NCBI GenBank assembly: GCA_032209605.1
Contig: JASFXZ010000045.1
Coordinates: 1,302,001 to 1,366,000 of the forward strand
DNA: 64,000 bases
Direction of reading: 5' to 3'
Origin: Mactromeris polynyma
Lineage: Eukaryota > Mollusca > Bivalvia > Venerida > Mactridae
In this document: piece after piece, positions 24,344 to 34,600 of the stretch
How the letters are laid out: the number at the start of each line of letters is the position of its first letter
Position numbering within the stretch: position 1 is the first letter of the stretch
Made by a program: the position numbers and the translations under genes
Notes under the pieces: model-generated
Told to the model about the DNA's origin: nothing
Database searches by the model: none
Seen by the model: only the letters and a program-made list of their open reading frames with translations

Positions 24344-24377
24344 CTGGGACCAATATATATGTATATATTGGTCCCAG
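24344..24377. repeat. Perfect 34-nt palindrome
   Basis: CTGGGACCAATATATA, then TG, then TATATATTGGTCCCAG: a 16-bp perfect stem around a 2-nt centre. It could be the remnant of a very short inverted-repeat element or a cruciform-forming site. Confidence 0.8.
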
Positions 24378-24814
24378 GTTTACGGCCAAAAATTTTGATT
24401 TTCGAATATTCGATTAATTTTCCGAACGAATGTTGGGATTTTCGATCATATCCTTTCGATGAGAAGACAACATTTACTATATTTGTTTATAATTTCTTTT
24501 CTCCTAGCCGATAATATATTTAGTAGTCGGAAATATGAGCATTTGAATCTTCGTTGACACCCTCAGTTTAGTGTCCTAATTGGTCAAGGGACTTAAATAA
24601 TAATGAAATATCAAATATCGAGCAGGAAAGTCAACGTATAAGGTACCCCAAAAGCAAAAAGCGGGATAAACTTACGACTGGCACCGAGATTATATAGTTT
24701 GACATAGATTTTCTCTTTTTATGTAACTCAGTTGGAATTGAGGATTATGGTCGATTTTTATACATTTTTTGTACTTGTGCTTTAATTCACACAAAAACAG
24801 TAAATGTCACGTGG

Positions 24815-25035
24815 TGACCTTTCCACCATTTAGGATGGAGGAAGATTGCAAGGTGTCCCCTTCTTGTATTATTTGGACATAGGTAGGCACCTGGGTAGAA
24901 CCACCGAATTGTTAGTCAGCTAGATAGCTTCTTCACATACAAAGTATACATTCGGGTTGGGATTGAACCAGCAACGGTGAGAATGACGTGATTTGAAGTC
25001 AGTGATCCTAACCACACTGAACCACACACCCAATC
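24815..25035 (-). mobile_element. tRNA-derived SINE, inverted copy
   Basis: Read on the minus strand it starts with an A-box-like head (GTGTGTGGTTCAGTGTGGTTA), has a GGTTCAATCCCAACCCG B-box region, and then a body with GGTTCTACCCAGGTGCC and a CTTCCTCCATCC end. The body matches the SINE at 21462-21690. Confidence 0.75.
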
Positions 25036-26414
25036 TTTATATTAAAAAGCAACTTCTGTAATAAGATGGATAGAAACTCATCGAAATCACAAACGGTATA
25101 ATTAAGACGACTTTTGAAAAATAATTTTATTAAAATTATTCCGTTTGAAAATTTCCAAAGCTTCTGGTGGCCAGTCCTACCACAGTATTTAGTTCTTCTC
25201 TCATACATTTTACATTATTTTAATCTCTAGCTCATGATTTAATTTTCCACGCGAGAACACGCGAGAAAAGAGGTTGGACAATTGTTCAAACGCAACGAAA
25301 CGGTTGTATCCGCTCATCAATGATTTAACATGTCGACATCTGGTAAATGCTAGCAAGTAAAATATAACAATATATTTACTGATTTTTTTTTAAACGACAA
25401 AATGGCTCTTAGAATTGAGAATTGAGAACTCACTAATTGTAAGGGAACAACAATCAAATCGAATACTCTTCATTGTGAAGTTAGTTAAATGATTTACAAG
25501 ACAGTTCACGTGACCTTTCAACCGCGCGCGTTCGTCCAAACAATCAGAAGAGTAGTGTTCGGATAGCAGATATCCCAGGAGTGACTAAAATTAGCATGAA
25601 CAGAAACTAAGACTTACGATAATGGGATTTCTCGCTATTGTTGTAAAAATCACAGAGCGAGTGAAAACCTTTTAAATCTCGACTGAACCAGTCGCTTACC
25701 GTCAAAATGCGTTTTCAACGGCCTATTCACTGTGTATCTTTGTATCAATAATTAATCAGGTCTAAGCGAGATGTTACTATTAAGACAAAATAATTGGATT
25801 TTCGGTTGTTTAAATGCACGGGACAAAGTGGAGCAGCTATGTATCTCATCGTCAGAAATATGAATGTTACATTTATAAGGCGCTTATATCTAACAGGTCG
25901 ACAATAGATATATGTATATACACTGTATATCCTAATCACGGATATATACGTATTCGACGGGTTGGACGGATTTTACTTGCCCCAGCTAGACTGTCTAGTA
26001 GGTGTCCTATTTGTCTTGCGCGTGCCTAATAATTCATTACAACAAAGTTATAGTCCCCGTCTAAAATGTTCCAGGAATGGAATCACCTCTGGCTGTTTTA
26101 TATCAAATAAAATATATAGACTGATACTCAAGTTTTCATAAGAAATTTGCACTAATTGAGATAGAATAATGCCTAACCATTCTGTAAAAAAAAAAGGATA
26201 AAACAATTCCTCCGTCAGGGTCTATTTCCTTTGCGACCAACCAGGTCCGTTAATGTGTGCTGGGAATTCTGTTCAGTTCGCACCTTCTTTTATTTGTTAG
26301 TTAGGTAGATATGACTAATTTAAATAAACAAAAAAAAATACGAATACTCATTGCTTTCTGAAAACTCTTTTAATATCAATTTGTTTAAGTCCGATTGAGA
26401 TAAAAGCCTAATTC
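25036..26414. other. Non-coding stretch
   Basis: No supported gene. The open frames near 25008-25208, 25745-25939 and 25814-26029 lie on both strands and lack features. Confidence 0.4.
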
Positions 26415-26520
26415 ACGGAATCTACAGTCCTGGAGTCTTATAAAGAGGTTTGACCTTTGCGGAGTGTAGAACCCACGACCTCCACGTAGACTGGCTGACA
26501 CCTTACTCACTACACTTTCG
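26415..26520 (-). mobile_element. tRNA-derived SINE fragment
   Basis: A reverse-oriented head: GTAGAACCCACGACCTCCAC corresponds to a B-box reading GGAGGTCGTGGGTTCTAC on the minus strand, with a further A-box-like segment downstream (GTAGTGAGTAAGGTGTCAGCC). Short and worn. Confidence 0.5.
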
Positions 26521-26666
26521 TTTTTCTAAACTTTGCAAAACTCCACAAAGCTTCACACAAGCAGCCAATAGAGACGCTTGTGTCTTGACATTTTTTGCTA
26601 AGAGTTTGGCTTTTCAATGTATGTAGTCCGGTTTAGTACCTAGTGATTAGAATCGGAACTTTTCTC

Positions 26667-26686
26667 GCTATCGATTAATCGATAGC
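26667..26686. repeat. Perfect 20-nt palindrome around ATCGATTAATCGAT
   Basis: GCTATCGATTAATCGATAGC is self-complementary. A related TATCAATCGATAATTGG lies about 55 bp further on. It sits 1.7 kb beyond the 3' end of the Gfi1-like gene. A homeodomain-type (ATTA) or ATCGAT-binding factor site is possible, but nothing more than the palindrome is seen. Confidence 0.6.
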
Positions 26687-28424
26687 AATTGGACCGACCT
26701 AAATTAATGACGGTAACATTTGTCCGATATCAATCGATAATTGGTGGCTGGCGATAATCACAAATTGTAGTTTCCAAATTAAGAGAGAAAGTCCACGACA
26801 GCCCATCTCCAGAAATAGGGAGCGGCTGTTTAGCGAATTTGCAACACTGTGACGATATATATGCTGAAATTCTGTGAAGGAAAATTAGTTTACTAACATC
26901 TTAAATAACAGTAATTATCTATAATTGCCATATATCAGGTTTTACATTTTGTCTAATACTTGTAATATGACGCAAAAACAGTATGACATGGGTACACTTT
27001 GAAATGATTTCCGCGCCATTAAAATATGTTATAACCAATATATCAAAACTGCATCGGTAATATTAAAAGATTCATAAAAGATTCAACGATGTTGAAGTGG
27101 TTCATACCTACTATAGTAATAAACAATTGTTAGGCTTTGGGAACAATCTTTTTCTTGCCTAATGTGTTCAGTATAAATGTATGACAGTTTTATCACTTCA
27201 TTTTCGCGACGTTTCGAAACGTATCACTCCAAAGAGAGAATAGTGTGTTACTTTGATTATTAATTATTCACAGTTTAAGGAAAAAGTCCTTTCAGAAACT
27301 TGGTCCGCATAAATACAATACTTCACTTATATATTTTATAAGGAGAGGTATAAAATCCGATCTTTGGTACGTGCCGTACCTGATACGAGGTGTCGAAGTC
27401 ATTGGTTTTATATACGCCTGTGCATGTCGACATGTTTTATTGGATCGTATGACTGTACTATCGAATTTCTATAAATGTGTTACAAAGCTATTACTAAAAT
27501 GACGAAATATTCAGTAAATTGTGGGGATTTTGAAAGAAAGAACAAAACATATAATACTAAGCTCTTTCCCATTTGTTGTGATAAAATGTCAGTGACATTC
27601 GTACTTGAAAAATCATTTCTACAGTTTTTGTATTCTATAAAAAGGTACGGAGAATAATATAATGTGTGAGGCACTTTGATATTTTGTTTCGCCGAAAATA
27701 AAAAGTACACGTTACTAAACTTGCAAGAACTATCAATCTTGTTATTCCATGCAAGTTAATGCCCTTTGGAGAGGGTAATATTAATATATTCACTTCGAGA
27801 AATTACCGCTTTGTGACTTTATTATTAAGAATATTGCCGTCAAATAAAGAAGCATTGATTTTCGGAAAATACAACGGTGTAATAAAAGACACTACCATAA
27901 TATTGAAAAAACGATGACCGGAGAATATGCTGACTTCTAAAAAACATTTGCTAATGGCTAAGTAAAGAAAACTTTACTATTAGTGTTTTCTTCGAAAATA
28001 TGAGTTAGATATTTTCTTTCAAATACGTATATATTGAAACTGGTCCGGCTCAGAGAAACATTAAAAATAATATCAATGGTGTCCATTTCTCGTAATAGAC
28101 ATTATGTTTCATGAACCACGACTTATACTAGTTAAGTATAAGAAATAAGAAAGTATTTTGCCACACAAATTTATAATATTACGTGTATATGAAATTAGAG
28201 TATTAATGTTATATTATATAATATAATGTTCAAATAATTGTCAGTAGACTTATAAAAATGTCAGTTTATCACTTTAGCAACATGTGGCTCGTTGAATTAT
28301 ATCAGAAACATACTTAACAAGGGCAATCCCATGTGATTTCTGTTTTTTCCGGTTCCGGTCAAATGCGTGCGCGTTTGACAGTAAATAACATGGATACACT
28401 TCCGGCGTCTTATTCTCTCACGGT
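26687..28424. other. 3' flank of the Gfi1-like gene
   Basis: AT-rich sequence holding the presumed 3' UTR of the Gfi1-like gene at its right end. Overlapping 60-76 codon frames near 27475-27710 on both strands are not credited. Confidence 0.4.
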
Positions 28425-28600
28425 CTACGTACACAATCCTGCTTCCTTGTGTTTTCTGATTTCAAGCTTTCGTTGAAATGCACGGCCACATTTGTCGCAA
28501 GTAAACGGCGTATATCCTGAATGTTTTCGGCTGTGTGTTATCAAGTTTGACGATTGACTAAATCGTTTGTCGCAAACGGTACATCGGTGAGGTTTCTCCC
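28425..28600 (-). CDS. gfi1: Gfi1-like gene, exon 3 (fingers 3 and 4)
   Basis: Starts after TTTTTTTCCAG and continues the linker GEKPH. Encodes finger [21 protein letters not shown] and a last finger [17 protein letters not shown]. The final zinc ligand of the last finger is apparently a cysteine (KHKEAGLC) instead of the second histidine usual in the family. Stop TAG at 28425-28427. Confidence 0.93.
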
Positions 28601-31600
28601 CTGGAAAAAAAGGTTAAACACAATATTAAATAAAAACCATGATAACAAGTATATGTCACGTGAGAAATTACTATTTTAAAACGGAGATTGGTTATGGGGT
28701 GTTGTTGTTTCTTATCCGCAATTTTGAAACTTTGAATACGGTATGTCTGCGATTGCAATTCCTGATATCACCAAAAGAATTCCAGATGTAACTTGTATAG
28801 CAAATAACAAGCGTTTTGAAGGTAAATGTGATATCACATATATCGGAGCGATTGCCGACACAAAATGTTGAATAACTGATCATTAGCATTCGGAAATGAG
28901 TGATAGTTCAAACTGATATCAAATATTCCCATACATGATATATGAAACATACAATGAATGACATATATTTACGCAAAATGCTTTTGTACGCGTTTGGAGG
29001 AACTTTTCTCCAGCGTCACAATAGCAGCCGTTGGCCCCATACATTAAAATAAAACTAGTTGAAAGTCAAATTGGCGTTTAATTTGAAATTTTGGCAAGGG
29101 GGCATACTTAAGGAATGAGTGTTTCATGACTGAGGATGAAGCATCGAAAGTCTAAGTATCGAAAAAGTTTAATGTATCATTTTCGACGATACAACACCTA
29201 AAATGAACACAAATTAAAACGTAAATCCACAAAAATTGGCTTCCGCGGTCATAAGAAATATCTTATTTCATATTATCATACCTGTGTGAATATATGTGTG
29301 TTTCTTCATATCAGACTTTTGGTGGAATCTTTTGCCACAGTAGACGCATGGATACGGCCTTGTATCACTATGAATGAGCAGGTGCGTGTTCAAGGTAGAT
29401 GAGCGCTTGAATGTTTTTCCACACTCTCGACACCGAAACGTTTTACCGGTAGTGTCATAGCTGGAGCCGTACATTTGAGAAATTGCAGACGAATGGATAC
29501 CGATGTTTTTCAAAGAATGCACACCCTGTTTTTCTTCAAATTCTCTCGTAAAGTCTTTAAAACTCGTAGTCTTAAAAGGAATAGAGTCGCCATTGCTGGA
29601 AGACGGACTTGAAGAATATAGATCTAGTGTTGGAGACGCTTTCAAAATAGGAGGAGAAATAGACGAGGTGTCAATGTAAGGGTCGTTTCCAAACAGTGGA
29701 GGACTGCAGTTCCATCCGTTGGGTGATATTCCGCTCTGAATTGGTTGGTATATACTATACTTCAATGTATTATTGTTCTTTTCTGTTAACCTATCTGTAT
29801 CACGGATTTCTTGGAGGTGATTTGCGGATGCAATATCTTCTGTTTCAAGCGCCGATTCATCTTTAAATGTTAAGCAATCTGCGAACAACAAAAATACGTA
29901 ACTAGTAAATATAACATCACACACTAAACAGTTAATAATTTAACGTAACAAGTGCTAATGTTAGGCGTAAATATTCGAGATATGATCTTTAACGCATGCA
30001 TGTCTTATGCAGAATTTATTTACGATGATGAAGTATATTGCATATCATTTGTTATGATTTAAATTCATCTAGGGCCACGTTAAAGGCGGTAAATGTCTAA
30101 TTATTATTGAATAATTCAAGTGAGGTATGTGAATTTATAGTGTCGTTATACTGTTGAGAAACACAAAACCGCTCATCATTATCAAACACGTTTAAACATG
30201 GTCCCTTAATTAGTTCTTTGTTAGGCATTCGGAACTCTTCTGTAAGCATTGTGTATCAAACTTTGGATTGAATATCAAGATCTACTTTTGGTACATTGGT
30301 TTAACCCCGTTTAAATACTAACGCTGAATGAATTACATCATAATGACGTCATATGCGTATAATTTGCTAATTTAACGGTTGTAAAAGATGGAATCATATG
30401 ACAATTTGGTTATTAACTATCGCCTAACACCACACATCTCTAGTCTCTCTAATGTATTTTGTAACCTTTGTGGTGCAGCCGTTTTACCAAATACACTTTA
30501 TAACATTGACAGTATTAACTCTTCACCAAATACATTTTATTCCATTTACAGTATTACAACCTTACCAAATACATTTTATAACATTGACAGTATTAACTCT
30601 TCACCAAATACATTTTATTCCATTTACAGTATTACAACCTTACCAAATACATTTTATAACATTGACAGTATTAACTCTTCACCAAATACATTTTATTCCA
30701 TTGACCGTATTACATCCTTACCAAATACATTTTATTCCATTGACAGTATTACATTCTTACCAAATACATGGTATTGCATTGACAATATAACCCCTTTACC
30801 AAATGTATTTTATTACATTGAGAGAACTTTCGCATTGCCAAATGCATCTTGGTAACTTAGCGTTGTTGTGTCCATAACAAATGCATGTTTTACAAATGAC
30901 AACACTACCTCCTTGCCAAATGTATATTGAAACCTTTTGATGTGGCTGTCGCTCTTTTAAACAAATTTAGAAGCTGACTGTCCGGCTGTCGCCTACAACT
31001 TCACTGTAGCTGTCGCCTTACCAAATACATTGTTAAAGTGCCATCGCCTTATAAAATAAGTATTCATATCGTAGCAGTGGAAACACTTGTAGGTTCGTTC
31101 AAGACTGGCATGTATCAATATGACCTAACTTCTGAATATTTGTCTGGTACAAGCGTGCTTTTAAAATATGGAAATAAGACGCAACGAGCGAGTACGTCAA
31201 ACAATCGAAGACAACGAAATAAAGTTGGACATGCGTTGTTTTAAAAATCTCGACCTGTATCATCATTCAGAGTATTCTGAGATTAATCAAAACCTGAACT
31301 TACTTCAAGCTGGGGTTTTTTGCTGTTTGGTAAAATACAAATCTTTGAAAGCTTAACCTCTTGCTGATAAGTTTTCGAACCCTTTATCCAATTGAAACAT
31401 TGAAACCCATATTATAAGACATTCATTGCTTATGGAGAAAATCGGTTTTAGTTGTGAGAGGGCTGTTTATTAAGTCAAAATATGGAAGATAAATAAAATA
31501 AAAACGCACCATGAAAATATCGTTTAATTTGTAAGATGGTCTTAATTTCGAGATGGTCTTTAAGCGAGGTTTGACTATATTTAGTCATTGCATGATGCAG

Positions 31601-34600
31601 CCTTATAAATATTCACTTACGTAATAATGCTTTAATTAAAATTTTCTCTTAAAACTGTCAAGCCGTTGCGTTCTAGTTAAATAATAAGTATTCAAATACA
31701 TTTATCTTGGTTCATGGCGAACTTATATTCTTTGCGTGTTTTATAATGGATTTCCTCCCCCTTTTTTGTCCCGTCCTTAATCTTCTCATCTTAATGACTT
31801 TGGTAATTAGGCAGACAATTTCATATCCACCCACCCCTATAGGTGCTTTCCCCTACACCTTCTCAACTTCTGGTGTTTTGTGTGCTTATGTTTCCATGGT
31901 GTCTGTGTGGAGAGCCAGTGTGTTGTGAATGTGGCATTGCCTGTACAAACTTAATCCTTCTAAAATAATCGGAGTGGCCAGAACGTATTCAATTCATATT
32001 CATTTCACAGAAAAAATGTAATACCTATCTCATATAAGAGATTTTATCAGGGGACCTGGGATTATCATTTATATCGCAGCGCGTATTGTAATTTTGTCTT
32101 TAGCCAAACAAACTCCACCAAACAAATCCCAAGCAGGCGACGCATTAATTTAGTTTGTCACCATAATTCGCGAGGAAATATGAATTTTTCGTTATGAGAA
32201 AAGTATTCAGACACACTGATTTATATACTTTCTATGGAGAAATCATATTTGTGTTGAAAATCTCTCAATGATGATAAATTTTAGACAAATTACAAACAAA
32301 AGCGATTATTATGTATGCAAATAGGGACTGAACGCTTCTTTATTGAAAGTTACTGTCCCCTGGAGAAATACAAGTGTCATTTTCGACAAACGTCGGATTC
32401 GTTAATACAAACGGATTCAAAACATCGTTATGCGTTGATAGAAAACTCGTGTAAACTGTTTAGTTTCAACACTGATATTGTCAATACGTAAATTTTCATT
32501 CAAGAAGTTAGATTGCTGTATAGGAAATAAGTATTTCAAAGATTTGGAAATGTTTCTGAATCACTGCGAGGACCGCTCTTAATACTGAACTCGGACATTA
32601 TACCAGATCTGATTGAACCCTTGGTCAAATGTTTTGTTGAAAACATCAAATCACTCTGTTATTAAGTTTGTGAAATAGTTTGTCTCATTTTAATCGTTAT
32701 TATTTTAGATTTGTGCATGGAAGTTTCACGATATTTGTCAAGAGTATTTCGGCTATGTAGTTAAAATAATCAGTGTTCCTGGGTACGCAACCATGAAACA
32801 GAGACGCAGGACAAATAACTTCGGCTGTATAGTCCTCAGTCAGATGTGATAAAGAACATACCCCCTACCCAGATCTCCATACTGGTATAGTTGAGTGCTC
32901 TACCAACTGTGACAACCGAGTGGAATCTGTTATTTTACAAGCTCATGTAAATGGGTTGAATAGTTTCATATAATTATATTCAGAATACATGTCCGATGAT
33001 CCTAGTGTACCGCAATCAACTTATGTTCGCCACGAACACATCAGCTCTTTTTTTCTTTTATTTAGGTCTATATTATTTGGAAAGACCTGCCAGAACAATG
33101 GAATTTTCGTGGCCAGGTATGTCTGTGCACGTGGAAAAGTCTGTTATTTAGACCTGTCCTCGTGCACAGAAATACCTGGGCACGAGAATTTCAATGGCAC
33201 GTACATGTTTATCAATGACATGTAATTCCAACTTGCATAAACAAAAACAAATTGTAATGTCAACGTCTCATTTTTTGGGTTATAGTGCGATTTTATTAAC
33301 CGTGAACGCATGAATAAATTACCTCGACCATTTCATTTCAAAATAGGTGTATTGAAATATTCATGTTTGCCCGTAAGCTTGACGGAGAAAAAGCCGCGGT
33401 TATGGTTTGATAGAAAAGTAATCCAAACAACAGTTCAGCTTCACGCACGAGAGCATTTCCTTACCTAAATTGATATGGATCTGTCCTGAAAGTTCATACA
33501 CCTGTTCGCGGTCAATCTAACAACACTATACAAAATTTACATTTTAAATCACTTATTACTTACGAAAACACGATTAAAATACACGTATACGTTGCATTAT
33601 CACTCAAAAGTGTTCACCATACTTGATACAAAAGCGTGTTGATACCTAAACTGCAGGAAATCTAAACATATTCATTTATCAGACTTTGTTTCATAGTTTT
33701 AGAGTTTGACATATTAAATATATAATAATGTTGTATCAAAGACTTTGGAAAGAATTTCATCCGCGGAATCATATTCCAACTCCACATCGTTCACCTGAGA
33801 CATTTTACGCTAGCTTTTGTGAGTGGGTTGACGGTGTATAAGTCTGATATCGGCCTCGTATATCGGGCTTCTGTGAAAGACAGACCTATCCACGGGCTTC
33901 TTGAAAACCTCGTGCGTTATCGCGCTCTCGACTTTACACGAAGCCCGTTGAAAGGTCTGTCTTTCACAGAAAGCCCGCGTACTCGGTCGATATCCTATAC
34001 ACAATCTATCATATTACCGTCGGTTTGCGTATAAATAATCTTGAGTGTTGTTTAAAATCTCAAACCATGGGTCTTTATCAATGCGTATCAGTATAAACAT
34101 ACATAAAGCTTACCTCAGCATTTACCAAAAAGGAGAATATTTCAAAATTCAGTTTGGTCAGATAAAAAATGCGTATTTCATGCAGTACAACTTGATGACA
34201 TTTTCGTCTTTTTGCGTAAAATTTAAATTTGAGACTGTACTCAGTTTATTATCTCACACGCATTGGCTGTTGAGGGTCATACCGGAATAGCTAGAGGGTA
34301 TAAAACATGAGATTAATCTTCAAGATCCAATCATAAGAAAGTATATGTACATTCGACAGAAAACAGTCTGAATAAAAATGAGATTTGAGTATGGAAACTG
34401 TTCTCAAGTTATATAACTTCGCATTTTTTTATGTTAAATACAACAAATCTATGACAGCGCATCTTTGATAAATATCAAAACTGTAATTCTCGGAATCTAA
34501 AATGATTAATATGCTATATAAATCAAAATGATATATACTGGTCAAAAGTGCTAACCGGCCATTTTGTATTTTGAGAATCTTCACATCATGATGACAAAGT

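Noticed and set aside
29879..29924. Extension of the zinc-finger frame upstream to 29924
   Set aside because: A clear 3' splice site (GTTGTTCGCAG) and the phase-matched SNAG exon show that this part is intron.
30388..30855. 155-codon frame with 13-residue repeats
   Set aside because: It is the in-frame reading of a 39-bp minisatellite; the adjacent frame is open as well and no other protein feature exists.
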